From Asterias amurensis (taxonomy: Eukaryota; Echinodermata; Asteroidea; Forcipulatida; Asteriidae), in NCBI RefSeq assembly GCF_032118995.1, contig NC_092650.1:21080501-21144500 (forward strand): a stretch of DNA of 64,000 nucleotides, written 5' to 3'. Below are positions 41,878-52,310 of the stretch, piece after piece (the first letter of the stretch is position 1; each line of letters opens with the position of its first letter). The notes under the pieces were generated by a model. The model saw only the letters and a program-made list of their open reading frames with translations, did no database searches and was not told the origin of the DNA. Position numbers and translations under genes: made by a program.

Positions 41878-42270
41878 TCGAAGTCTTATATAGCGCACGT
41901 ATCTACCAAACAAGGTACTCAAGGCGCTGAGTATACAAACTTTCAGAAAGATAGGTTATTGCAGTGATGAATTATGAGTCCCAATTATTTACCACATAAG
42001 GGTTTACAAGGTGCTACGGCGCATACAGCAGCCACAGATAGGAACACCGGGGCGAACCCCTTCTCTTTTCGATACGTGCACTTGGTTCTTTTACATGCGT
42101 TACACAACACATGGGATCAACGGCTTTACGTCCCATCCGAAGGACGAAGCAATAGTTAAGTGCCTTGCCTAAGGACGCAAGTGTCACGGCTGGGGATTCG
42201 AACCCACACTCTACTGATTAGAAACACCAGAGTTTGAATTCGGTGCTCTTAACCGCTCGGCCACGATATT
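41878..42270 (-). mobile_element. tRNA-derived SINE, near full length
   Basis: Read on the minus strand it begins with a tRNA-Ser/Leu-like head: box A TGGCCGAGCGGTTAAGAGC and box B GGGTTCGAATCCCCAGCC, then a conserved body (CCTTAGGCAAGGCACTTAAC) and a GCGCTATATAAGACTTCG tail. The 3' half also occurs at 860-1094. The head-to-body fusion shows it is a SINE, not a tRNA gene. Confidence 0.8.
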
Positions 42271-42371
42271 TCCGATACTTTAGTATCGAATTTTTAATAA
42301 CGAAATGGAATGGGCGATATGATTTAGAACTAAAACAACAAGTGTGCACACAAATTCAGAAGCTCATAAAA

Positions 42372-42490
42372 TATAAAGCCCATTAGAGTAAAAGTCTTCC
42401 GATTTTGATGAACACTGCTGTGCTTGTAGGTCCTAATGAGCAATGAAACCACTCAAATAATTTATAATAGGGTAAAAAACCACCCTTTTC
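42372..42490 (+). repeat. Dispersed repeat N fragment
   Basis: GTCTTCCGATTTTGATGAAC and GTAGGTCCTAATGAGCAATG match 57775-57832. Confidence 0.6.
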
Positions 42491-42794
42491 GTAAAACTAT
42501 GTCATAACCATCTTAACTTTCATCACACATACGCAAATTTGGTAAATTAAATGAGAATTGCGGGCTCAAATAAATTCTTTTGTCTAAACAAGTTTTGTTG
42601 AATGTCGGTCACCGTGACCAGAATAACGTGAGCTTTGACCTATCTTTTGTTATCATTCCAAAAAATTAACGAAATCAAAATCACTTGATAGAGCAGAATC
42701 CACCATGAAACAATGGGCTCTTCCAAATCAACAACTTTATGACTATTTTTGTACAGTTGGTAGGTTGCAAATTAGTTAATTAATATTACTAAAA

Positions 42795-42989
42795 TTATAC
42801 ATCCCCCAACAAAAGTCCCTCTTCTGTTTTTAAGTTAGTGTTCACGATTGGGGAATTTCTCATGACGCTCCAATCAGTGTTGTTTTTGTTGTTGTACGAG
42901 AGCTCGGCGGTTTTGCTTGTTTTTACCAAGGGAAGTGAACCAGAGTTGTTGACAACCGTTACACCTGTCTCATTGTCTTTTGACGTCAT
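42795..42989 (-). CDS. Candidate small ORF, 64 codons, function unknown
   Basis: An ATG-to-stop frame with A at -3 encodes a hydrophilic Asn/Ser/Thr-rich peptide (starts MTSKDNETG, ends LLLGDV). No signal peptide, cysteines or domain is recognised. An in-frame stop 9 bases upstream fixes the start unless splicing is involved. It may be chance; it lies opposite the proposed 5' intron of the secreted-protein gene. Confidence 0.15.
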   Translation of the reverse strand: MTSKDNETGVTVVNNSGSLPLVKTSKTAELSYNNKNNTDWSVMRNSPIVNTNLKTEEGLLLGDV

Positions 42990-43192
42990 AATTATTTAGT
43001 TTATGGTGCATTTCATCTTGAAATCATGAAAACAAACAATTCAAACTGTAAACCATTCTTTACAAACTGTTTCTGTGTGTGGGTTTGGTCTTCAGCAAGT
43101 GGAAGGTTTCTGTTGGTGTCAGTAAAATTATTTTATATGAATATAATAAAGAGATTCATTGTTTTTTCAAGTCTTTGTTTTTATTTATTCAG

Positions 43193-43209
43193 GTTTAAAG
43201 TACAGCACG
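43193..43209 (+). other. 5' UTR end of secreted-protein gene
   Basis: TTTATTTATTCAG at 43180-43192 is a good acceptor 17 bases before the ATG, with no upstream ATG after it, so at least one 5' noncoding exon is expected. Confidence 0.5.
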
Positions 43210-43316
43210 ATGGCCAAACTTTCTTATACAGCGCTCCTCGTGTGCACGCTTGCTTTGGTGCAGATCGTAAATGGCAGTTCTTATTCATATCCATGTAACA
43301 GGGAGATTCCGTTTCT
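43210..43316 (+). CDS. Secreted-protein exon 1: signal peptide
   Basis: Encodes MAKLSYTALLVCTLALVQIV, then NGSSYSYPCNREIPF and part of Leu36; donor GTAAGT. Confidence 0.88.
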
Positions 43317-46300
43317 GTAAGTTTCGCAATATATTCTAAAGCAAAGGGCTTTTTGAGCTTTATGTAGGCATTTTGCTACTTCGGCTCTTAAAGTAACATT
43401 CACTTGTTTTACAGTCTAAATGAAATTGTAATGGCATAATTGTTAATGGCACCATGGGGTTTATTAATGCACCAGGCAAGTTTAGATTGTTATCTATTCC
43501 CAGCCTCTGGTTATACTAGCTCCAAACATTAGAAACTGTTCTTTGATGTGTTATATATTTTGTATTTGTTGACAGTTGCTGTGATGGAAAGGAAGGTAGT
43601 ACAAGAGCCCCGGCTGCGTGGCCAGATTCTCAGAGTCCAGCCGGTGGACCTAGCAGACCCGAAAACTCCGGAGCTGTGGTCTGTGTCTTATACAGAGAGT
43701 CTGATTGCTTGACGTGTCGGTAAATTTAAGATATTGACTGTTCATAGCGATGCTTATGGCCGAATTTGTTATTACATGTACGATTTCCATTTGACAGCGC
43801 TGTTACAGGATTCGTTTTGCTAGCAAAAACGATACTTGCAGTCTAAGCACTTTATGTAATCAAGCAAACCTTTTAAATTTGAGATCGGTCGGCCATCTGG
43901 GTCACGAGAGAGTATAGTAAAAAACCGATAACAAATTTGCATTGCATCGATGCCAAAACAAAAATGAATAAAACGCTTACTGAGCGATATATAAACTCCA
44001 AACGCGAAATAAGATAATTTATTTCCCATCAAATATTACATTTCAGACAGAAATATTTCAAGGGATGTTTTCATCATCATTAGACCGTGTAAGTTTTCTG
44101 TAAATCTGTGATCTTCACGATTTTTGTTTCATACCAAATCTTACCAATTCTGTAACGTTCCTTTAAAGGGAAGGTACACGTTTGGTAATTACTCGAAACA
44201 AATATTAGCTTACAAACTTACTTGGTAATGAGCATTGGTGAGCTGTTGATAATATTAAATATTGTGTGAAACGACTCCCTCTGAAGTAACGTAGTTTTTG
44301 AGAAAGAGGTAATTTCTCACCAAAATAAAAGACTTCTATGCTAGAAATCTTTTATTCTTTAGCTGAAAGCACACAAATTCGTCCATCAAGGGTGTTTTTT
44401 CTTTCACATCATTTTCTCTAAACTTCGATGACCAATTGAGTCCAAATCTTCACAGGCTTGTTATTTTAAGGTTCTGATGGGATAACACCAAGTGAAAAGA
44501 CTGGTCTTTGAAAACCAAACCCGTACCCTCCCTTTAACCGTAAGCTTGGTAACAAAAGTCATATTCAACCAACGCTTAATGTTAGATATTCCCGGAGCTC
44601 ACGACCGTCGCAAAGAAAGAAAAAAAGGCAGAGAGGTGACAATTTCGAAACACAGAAGCAGCTATCTTGGGAAAGGGTTCCTGGCTCACCCAAACCACAC
44701 ACAATTGTGAATCAGTAACCCCCCCCCCCCCCCTGGATACAATAATGGGTCATATTATTTCAACAATCCCTGAAAGTTTGGACCATCAAATCTGTCATTA
44801 AAAACACAAAATATTGAAAGCCTATAAATTTTTAATGAGGCTCTGGTGCATTGATTCTATTACTGGGGTGCATCCTGCTGAGCGTCAAGTGCTTACTGCA
44901 CGAAAATGACTGAGGCCACAATACAAATCCATGTGGAACGCGTAAGATGGCCGCCTAATTTTCTTGCTAACTTGTGCAGTACGTTTGCATCTAAGCAAAT
45001 TTGTCCGCTACAACGAAAATTTGCTGAAGCAGCGCTGCTAAATTTGGCCCTGGTGCCTGATGACGCTCGTGATACAGAATGGTGTTCAAACATGGACAAC
45101 CACACTGCAGTTTGAACCCGATGGGACGCGACATGAGTCGAGTTTATTCAATGTTTTAGTGTACATGTACATGTTTTGAGTTAACAATAACACATCACAT
45201 TATTGGTCATAACTGTGACCTGTTTAAAGGCAGTGGACACTATTGGTAATTGTCAAAGACTAGCCTTCACAGTTGGTGTATCTCAACATATGCATAAAAT
45301 AACAAACCTGTGAAAATTTGAGCTCAATCGGTCATCGAACTTGCGAGATAATAATGAAAGAAAAAACACCCTTGTCACACGAAGTTGTGTGCGTTTAGAT
45401 GGTTGATTTCGAGACCTCAAGTTCTAAATCTGAGGTCTCGAAATCAAATTCGTGGAAAATTACTTCTTTCTCGAAAACTATGGCACTTCAGAGGGAACCG
45501 TTTCTCACAATGTTTTATACCATCAACCTCTCCCCATTACTCGTCAGTAAGAAAGGTTTGATGCTAATAATTATTTTAAGTATTTACCAATAGTGTCCAC
45601 TGCCTTTAATGACATTCACAAACTTGCCATTGCACGAAAAACTTAGGATGGCAATACCTTTTCTAATCCGTTTTATGTTGCTTTTGTTATGAAGTTTTTC
45701 GAGTATCGTATCGAAATGTTGTATCGCCGGTAACAACGAGACAGATGACAGGGACTTCGGTGGGCCCACACCCCTCAACGAGTACCTCATTGGAAAAGGG
45801 TATATTCATCCTACCCAAAACACCCACTGGTACAACCTCTATCCCAGGCACGAATCCCAATCTACTCCCACCTATTATGGCAACGACGAACCCACAGCAA
45901 CTGGAAGGTACAAATGATTGATTTGCAATTATGATTGAAAAACACATTTTTTGATGTTTTTTCTTGGGTAATTAGCAAAAATTCCAAACGGCTGACATGC
46001 TAAAAAAAAAAGAAAAAAGAAAAAAAGAAAATAGTAATAATAATTTTTTGATTTGCTTTCAAGAGGCTGAGAAACTTTTAAATATCCTACACTCTCTTTA
46101 GGGGCTCCGTATGTGCGTCGTCGCTGACTGAAAAGAAAAACCCAAAGTATCAAGTTTATTCAACAAAAGCATTTTGCTGGTCAAGTTCATGACCGGTGCT
46201 CATTTTCAAAGCGAATAACCGTAATTGAAGTACATCATTTTAGTTATTTACAATCATTAATTAAAAATTGTATTGAATAAACATCTCTAGATCAAGAAGC

Positions 46301-46934
46301 ATAAAACGGAGAGTACACGTTATTTTAAAGCTTTGGAAGTATGAATTATCATTAGCTATAGGGCAGTGGCACTATTAATGGTTATTACTCAAACTAATTA
46401 TTAGCAGAAAACCTTACTTAGTAACGAATAACGGGAAGTTGTTGATCGTATAAAACATTGTGAGAAACGGCTCCCTCTAAAGTAACGTAGTTTTCAAGAA
46501 AGAAGTAAGTTTTCCACGAACTAGATTTTGAGACCTCAGATTTCGAATTTTGAGGTCTCGAAATTATGCATCTGAAAGCACACAACTTCGTGTGACAAGA
46601 GTGTTTTTTTCTTTCAATATTATCTCGCAACTTCAATGACCAATTGAGCTCAAGTTTCCACAGGTTTTTTATGTTATGCATATGTTGAGATACACCAAAT
46701 GAGAAGACTGACTTTGACAATAACCAGTAGTGTCCAGTGTCTTTAATGTTTCCTTTGTGTTTGTTTGATAGGTCGGGTTTGGCTCTCCATAGTGGGACAA
46801 GAAGGTGCGAAGGTCCTCTTGAAGGTGCTGACTGTTGGGTTGAAACCATGGCAGTCTTGGACATGGGTAACATGATATACACTGGTAGCACTACCAGAAG
46901 TTACAGTGGGTTCCTGTATGTCTTAGACGAGTAG
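43210..46934 (+). CDS. Secreted cysteine-rich protein with Tlde1/DUF2778-like domain, four exons
   Basis: Exons 43210-43316, 43576-43719, 45704-45907 and 46772-46934 join in phase to 205 codons plus TAG. The ATG has a strong context (CACGATGG). Residues 1-22 are a signal peptide (hydrophobic core 8-20, cleavage near Gly22). Residues 23-90 are Cys-rich (29, 37, 38, 72, 80, 83, 89, 90). Residues 93-176 follow the order of bacterial Tlde1/DUF2778 proteins: AGNNETDD, FGGPTPLNEYLIG (compare GPIPRGQYTIG), WYNLYP, GRSGLALHSG (compare GRSGFxIHG), and GADCW (compare SxGCI). His158 and Cys173 would be the catalytic pair. That family acts on peptidoglycan stem peptides, and an immune or digestive role here is inference. 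The Ser-x-Gly before the nucleophile is not conserved, so activity may be altered. Introns hold family A MITEs. Confidence 0.85.
43576..43719 (+). CDS. Secreted-protein exon 2: Cys-rich linker
   Basis: Acceptor GTTGACAG, donor GTAAAT. Encodes residues 36-84: LCCDGKEG, a Pro/Ala/Gly/Ser stretch, then VVCVLYRESDCLTC. Confidence 0.88.
43869..44166 (-). mobile_element. Family D MITE, truncated copy in intron 2
   Basis: GATCGGTCGGCCATCTGGGT through to CTGTAACGTTCCTTTAA; inverse of the copy at 32691-33076. Its last TTAA is shared with the next element. Confidence 0.75.
44163..44537 (-). mobile_element. Family A-related MITE with TTAAAGGGAAGGTACAC ends
   Basis: Left TTAAAGGGAAGGTACACGTT, right ACCCGTACCCTCCCTTTAA; interior as family A reversed (GAAACGACTCCCTCTGAAGT). 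The terminal motif differs from other copies, so it may be a subfamily. Confidence 0.75.
44719..44733 (+). repeat. Poly-C tract of 15
   Basis: Uninterrupted C run in intron 2 of the secreted-protein gene. Confidence 0.85.
45005..45056 (+). repeat. MITE T right-end fragment
   Basis: AGCAGCGCTGCTAAATTTGG with CCCTGG resembles the terminus of the element at 20477-20702. Confidence 0.35.
45224..45609 (+). mobile_element. Family A MITE in intron 2, about 95 bp before exon 3
   Basis: Left TTAAAGGCAGTGGACACTAT, right AATAGTGTCCACTGCCTTTA, TTAA both sides. Confidence 0.88.
45704..45907 (+). CDS. Secreted-protein exon 3: N-terminal half of Tlde1-like domain
   Basis: The acceptor TTTTTCGAG keeps phase and includes IVSKCCIAGNNETDD, which fits the family. 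A second in-frame acceptor (GACAG, exon start 45752) would remove 16 residues. Donor GTACAA. Encodes FGGPTPLNEYLIG and HWYNLYP. Confidence 0.75.
46361..46746 (-). mobile_element. Family A MITE in intron 3, 25 bp before exon 4
   Basis: Left GGGCAGTGGCACTATTAATG, right GTAGTGTCCAGTGTCTTTAA; interior reversed, with GAGGTCTCGAAATTATGCAT. Confidence 0.8.
46772..46934 (+). CDS. Secreted-protein exon 4: His/Cys catalytic-like segment and stop
   Basis: Acceptor TTTGATAG. Encodes residues 152-205, with GRSGLALHSG (His158), GADCWVE (Cys173) and end FLYVLDE. Confidence 0.88.
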
Positions 46935-47664
46935 ATGAATTACAATTAGACCGATTGCGCTAAATGCGTCACGTGACCTATAGTGGGTTTTGGACGTAAA
47001 CAAACACGGCGTATAAACGTGCGTTGAAAAGACATGATTACTGTTGCAATTTTCGCCTAAAAAACACACTTATTTTTCGAAATCACTAAAGGATATTCCG
47101 GAGTTTGTAACATGAGTCCTCACCGGTGGCTGAACAATGTCTGTATGGGTAAACACAGTTCCACAAAGTAGGAACTTCCAAGAGAATTTTCACACGATGT
47201 CATGTGTTTGTGGACGTAAAGTGTGGTTTTACAGTGCCCTCGTTGTAATAATTTTTTTTCTGCCATTATTTTCGATAAAAAGCTGCAAGAGTCTCTTTAT
47301 TTTCACCCTCACAATGTTTGGTTAGAAGGGGGAGCTATCAGCTATGAGTAGGACAACTTCGCGATCTTCCCAACTTCACACGCCGTGCACAACGCAAAAT
47401 CCACGGCGCGTGAGCTCGCTTAAACCTCAGTAATTTACGTAGTCTAACCATACTCTCAAAAGAAACCTCTTTTGTAGTAGAATACTGGAAATATCAAACA
47501 GCAAATGTGTTTTAAATCATTGTCACAATAATATTCAACTTTATAAAAGGGCTCTGTTTTTAGTTGAAAAAAGCACAGCCAAATTATGGTCCAGCGGCTC
47601 GAGTCTTCCCATGTCTTTACTGTGTAGCTTTGTTGTTCTATACTATAAGTCACGTGATCACATG
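46935..47664. other. 3' flank of the secreted-protein gene
   Basis: No canonical AATAAA was seen close to the stop. No gene or repeat assigned. Confidence 0.35.
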
Positions 47665-48000
47665 TTAAAGGAACACGTTGCCTTGGATCGGTCGAGTTGG
47701 TCTTTGAAAAGCGTTTGTAACTGTTTGCTATAAAATGCATATGGTTAGAAAGATGTTTTAAAAGTAGAATACAATGATCCACACACATTTACCTAAAAAT
47801 TGCGTGGTTTTCACGGTCGGCCATTTATGGGAGTCAAAAATTTGACTCCCAAAAATGGCCGATCGTGGTTGTCGAGGTAAAAGGAAAACCACGCAATTTT
47901 GAGTAATACTTGTGTGGATCATTGTATTCTACTTTTAAAATATCTTTCTAATCATATGCATCGTATGACAAACGGTTACAGAGGCAACGTGTTCCTTTAA
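47665..48000. mobile_element. Family B MITE, copy 4
   Basis: Left TTAAAGGAACACGTTGCCTT, right AGGCAACGTGTTCCTTTAA; central hairpin GGTCGGCCATTTATGGGAGT. Confidence 0.9.
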
Positions 48001-48309
48001 CATTGGTAGCGCAGTCGGTCTATTACATCTCAGGCTGGTAAAAAATCATTAAAAAGTAACATTTTCCATCAGGTTTCAGAAAGTTTTTTTGGAAAAGACA
48101 CGACTACTATCATAAATACAGCTATTAGTCAAAACTTCAAAGAACTGATCTTGGGTATCAAAGGCACCTCAGGAAAACGTGATCGGCAGCCCCTCGCCCA
48201 CCCCCACCCCACACGCCTCCGACCTTTTTAATCACGTGTAAGTAAAGCAAAACATATTTAAATTAAACGCACATCGTAAATTGACAGTGGCGTCATTGTA
48301 AGGACTCCC
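48001..48309. other. Unassigned sequence
   Basis: A tRNA-like scrap (GGTAGCGCAGTCGG) opens it, but no cloverleaf follows. Confidence 0.3.
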
Positions 48310-48738
48310 TTAAAGGGTATATGTACTTTTTCCTAATAAAAAACACAATGTCCACAGATCTACATTAAACTTACACAGTTTGAAGATTATGACAGTAGAA
48401 AGCTTCCCTTGAAATTTTACTTACTGGGGTGTTGTAGTTTTTGAGAAATGAGTGAAAATGATAATTTTCGTCTCAGTTTAAGCATGTAAAAACGTATTAA
48501 CCACTTATGCTATGGTTTTGGTATAATATCATAACTGGTATGTTAAGGGGATTTTACATGCTAAAATAATTTTGGTCTCATGAGACCAAAATTATTTTGT
48601 GACTTGTTTTACTCATTTCTCAAAAACTACACAACCTTAGTAATATTTGAAGGGAAGCTTTCCACTATCATCATCTTCAAACCCTGTAAGTTTAATGTAA
48701 ATCTGTGGACATTTTGAAAAAGTACCCAAATCCTTTAA
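48310..48738. mobile_element. Family E MITE, full copy
   Basis: Left TTAAAGGGTATATGTACTTT, right AAAGTACCCAAATCCTTTAA, arms of about 200 bp. Its last TTAA (48735-48738) is shared with a family A copy. Confidence 0.85.
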
Positions 48739-49122
48739 AGGCACTGGACACTATTGATAATATTACTCAAAACACTTGTTAGCATAAAAACTTACTTGTT
48801 AACGATCAATGGAGAGCTGTTGATAGTATATATAAAACATTGTGACAGAAACGGCTCCCTCTGAATTTACGTAGTTTTCGAGAAAGAACAAATTTGCCAC
48901 TATTATTTGAAATTGATTTCGAGACCTTAAAACTAGATTTTGAGGTCTCGAAACCAAACATCTGAAAGCACACAACTTCGTGTGACAAGGGTGTTTTTTA
49001 TTCCATTATTATCTCGCAACTTCGGCGACCAATTTTCACAGTGTTATTTTGTGCATATGTTGAGATACACCAAGTGAGAAGACTGGTCTTTGACAATTAC
49101 CAATAGTGTCCAAACAGTGCCT
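48735..49122 (-). mobile_element. Family A MITE, inverted
   Basis: Left TTAAAGGCACTGGACACTAT, right CCAATAGTGTCCAAACAGTG. Confidence 0.8.
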
Positions 49123-49830
49123 GTATCCGAACATAACCGGACCATGCAAATAACAACGACGTGGTGAGAGTCAAGACTAGAATTTGTTCATTGTTGGCCT
49201 GTTGTTGGTTTACCCTTATCTGTCATTTTGAGGGATGTCAGCCTGTTTTCGCAGGTGGTCGTTGATGGAAAAGATTTTTAAAAAAACGCCAGAAACTGAA
49301 AACGAACTATGCTAAACAACTTGTTTTGATTAAGATAGCCCAGCCTGATGGCCAGTCGGGTTTTTACCGTCAGTGATGAAAGAAAGAAAAATGTAGTGGC
49401 ATAATTTGCAAGCATGGAAGTGATATACAGACAAACTTAATTATAAACTAAAATAGGAGTGAGTTATGGGATTGATATAATCTTTCATTATTGATAAGTG
49501 ATTTTATGAAGAACTTTACTATACAATTTGACAATCAAACTTTTGAACGTAGGTAATTGAGTTAATTTTTAGGCTTAATATGCAGACATTTTTACCAGTT
49601 TTATAAGATAACATTGTTAAGCTTGTTAATTAATAGTTCACTGCAAGTGAGTATCTAATCATTTTTTTTCTCAACTTCGATGTTTTCTTTGCTTTTTGCT
49701 TTAGCTTTTTTTGTTTGTTTTTAGCGCCATGAGCGCTTTGTTTTAATTATTATTATGTTTTATTGTACTTGCATCGGTCCGGAGATAAAGAATATTTGTT
49801 TTATATTATACAATTTTGGTGTTTATCCAA
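49123..49830. other. Unassigned AT-rich sequence
   Basis: Nothing recognised apart from a retroposon-tail-like stretch near 49725-49800. Confidence 0.3.
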
Positions 49831-49839
49831 ACACCCTAG

Positions 49840-50090
49840 TTGCTATGACACTGCTCTAAAGTTGCAAAGGTTGTGGGCTCGAATCACACCCGAGTAATGT
49901 GCCTGTGATTTTGTTTTCTCAGAACTCTTGAACCCAGAGTGCTGTTAAATACATCGGTGTATAAAGCAGGGCAACTCTGCCAAACTCACTTTCCGAATAT
50001 CGCTGCGAAGGGAGGGCTGTGAGGGCAATTTCACGTCAAATTCGCATCGCATTCGCAGGAAGTATGAACCGGGCTTTAGGGTAAAAACCA
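49840..50090 (+). repeat. Possible SINE head joined to a MITE end
   Basis: GGGCTCGAATCACACCC near 49875 resembles a Pol III box B. The right part ending GAAGTATGAACCGGGCTTTA is the inverse of a TAGCCCGG-type MITE terminus. Confidence 0.35.
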
Positions 50091-50408
50091 AAATTAATGT
50101 TTGTGTTGTTGGGGAAAAAGATGTACAACTGTACAATACTGCCTTTTGTGCTGGTGTGGTTTCGTCGCTAAGCCTTATCGTCTTTAGACTTTACTCAAGT
50201 CCCAATCCCGTAAGAGTTCTTTTATTTTCAGTCCAATCGCCTAGAATGTCAGAAAACTCCCCCAACCTGTGCCGCGCCGTGGGATAGGTTCATTCTCGGG
50301 ACCACATTTTGACGGCGGATATGCTAAGGGACCTCTCGCACGAGAACGGGACTTGAATCAAGTCTACGTCGTCCTTGGTTCATGGGGATATGCATAATTA
50401 TAGATAAT

Positions 50409-50600
50409 GTGACCTGTGACATCACATGTTTACAAAAGTGTCACAGGGCCTGGGGGTTCCTGCAGGCACAATTTGTACACATCAGCCTATTGGAAGAAAA
50501 CATAAAATCTTATATTTTTTGGAGATTTCACCGTCTAATTCTTATCAACTTTTGATATGATGAAAGGGGGCACATCTCAAAACTTGTCCAGCTTTTACTT
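50409..50600 (+). repeat. Dispersed repeat L, copy 2
   Basis: GTGACCTGTGACATCACATG to ACATCTCAAAACTTGTCCAG, near-identical to 2100-2292. Confidence 0.8.
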
Positions 50601-51141
50601 GCATAACTCTTGGATTTATATGGAAATTATGACACAAAATGTCAACTTTCCAATATGACCAGTGCAGTATCTTGCCTGCCAGAAAATCCAAAGAATGTAA
50701 AGGTCACACTTATTGTAAACAAAGGTCACATGGTCTATAGGCTATAGTTTGCAAAATAGCAAAGGGATAAGAAATTGCACTGTGAATTCTAACACAATTC
50801 ACGATTTGTAACGTAGACCGTGTAACGGTTTGAGTATAATATTACTGTGTATTTCAAGCGCTTTGTACGAAACAGCCCCGGGTTATAGGGAACAGCGATG
50901 AATTGTTTCTTATTTTGACCAACTGTTTCTCTGATTATTAAACTATATGCACACTCCGTCGTAATAATGTTTAAAGATGACAATAAGTCCAAGAGAAATA
51001 ATAATGATACCAATGTATAACAAGACATCGTTGCACGCTGTAATGGGGTCCATGGGTTTTGTACATCTTCGGGAGAAAATGGCACACTAGGCTTTGCCAT
51101 ACAAAACGTCATGGACCCCGACAGTGTGGACGGAACTACTA
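50601..51141. other. Unassigned intergenic sequence
   Basis: Nothing recognised; the 122-codon minus-strand frame (51157-50789) has no domain seen. Confidence 0.3.
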
Positions 51142-51535
51142 TTAAAGCCCTTTTCACACTACAGAGCCATTTCCCGGGAAATAAACTCCCGGGTATCCCA
51201 GGAGTTTAGAACCCCAACGCCAACCCAGCAACCGTTCTCACTATACATCCCAATTGGGTAACTCCGGGAGTACTATTTCCACTGGTTTCTGGTATACTAC
51301 TGACCATGAGCATGCACGGTTTAAACCCGCTATGCTCTCACCAGCTGCCTCTTCCCGGGAAAATCGTTTTACCCCGGGGTTAACCCCCTTAACCCTACCT
51401 CCAGGGTTAGTTATTTCACCGGAATAAGTTATTTCCCGGGAAATTCCCGGAAGTTCTTTTTTGTAGTGTGAAAAGATCGACCACAATTTCCCGGGAATTT
51501 ACCGGGTATTACATAATAGTGTCAAAAGGGCTTAA
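51142..51535. mobile_element. MITE Q with TTAAAGCCCTTTTCACAC ends
   Basis: Left TTAAAGCCCTTTTCACACTA, mirrored near the right by TAGTGTGAAAAG and finally GTCAAAAGGGCTTAA. It has several TTTCCCGGGAAAT palindromes inside. Confidence 0.75.
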
Positions 51536-51679
51536 TGGGGTTCGTATGATGACTTCATCCTATACTTGCAGATCTGTTGGTAGGGTCTTCTTGATCCGCA
51601 CACATGTTTACCGTATACAGTACCTGTATGATGTACGACCTATATTAGGCCAGCCTTGAGTTGAATGAACGCTGGTAAC

Positions 51680-52069
51680 CAGAAGAACTAGAGGGCGTAC
51701 TGGCCTATACACGCGACGGCATAGACCTTATCGCAAATACCAATGCGCAAGCGCAGACTGTTGAATGAGGTGCATTGTGGGATATATATGAATCAAATTT
51801 GTAATCAGCTAGACCACAATGCACCTAATTCCAAGCTTTACGCGCGCGCCCCAGTATTTGCGAAAAGGTCTATGCGCGCAGGCGGCCATTTTCTAAGTTG
51901 ACAAAACAGGCATCGCACAGCGGCAGCGTGTGTTGGTGGTGCGGCCATTTTTGTAAATTGACACAGCATCGCGTAGCGTTCAATAAACACAAACTCCAAC
52001 GTGTACTTCATATTCAGTCCCATCGCGTTTGTGCAAGAAGCATCACCAGTGCGCCCTCTAGTTCTTCTA
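51680..52069. mobile_element. MITE with AGAAGAACTAGAGGGCG TIRs and a nested hairpin
   Basis: Outer ends CAGAAGAACTAGAGGGCG and CGCCCTCTAGTTCTTCT are inverse. Inside, 51721-51873 is a second inverted pair (ATAGACCTTATCGCAAATAC / GTATTTGCGAAAAGGTCTAT). Confidence 0.7.
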
Positions 52070-52242
52070 TATAACTCTATGATCTGAGTTTATTTAATGT
52101 GTCCTTTCTTGTTTGATATTAAGGTGGTGTAGTAGTTTAACACGGTAGTTTAATAAAGATGTGAGAGTTAGTATTAAATTACGTGTAGGTCCATGTTTGT
52201 TATTGTATTTCCAGGATATGGATTCTCATAATTATTAGGGAG

Positions 52243-52310
52243 GTTTAGCTGCTCGTTATACGCGAGCAAAAACGTCAGAAAATGTTGTTGTACAAATCTC
52301 AAGTTTTAAG
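52243..52310 (+). repeat. MITE I left-end fragment
   Basis: GAGGTTTAGCTGCTCGTTAT and AACGTCAGAAAATG match the left end of the elements at 16668-17280. Confidence 0.6.

Noticed and set aside
42185..42268. Minus-strand tRNA gene
   Set aside because: Box A and box B are present, but the sequence continues into a repeated body found at 860-1094, so it is a SINE head.
48001..48050. tRNA-Met-like start GGTAGCGCAGTCGG
   Set aside because: No anticodon stem, T arm or acceptor pairing could be completed.
50226..50397. Possible exon after TTTTCAG, reading NRLECQKTPPTCAAPWDRF
   Set aside because: The frame stops quickly, the alternative frame needs a shift, no donor follows, and no partner exon was found.
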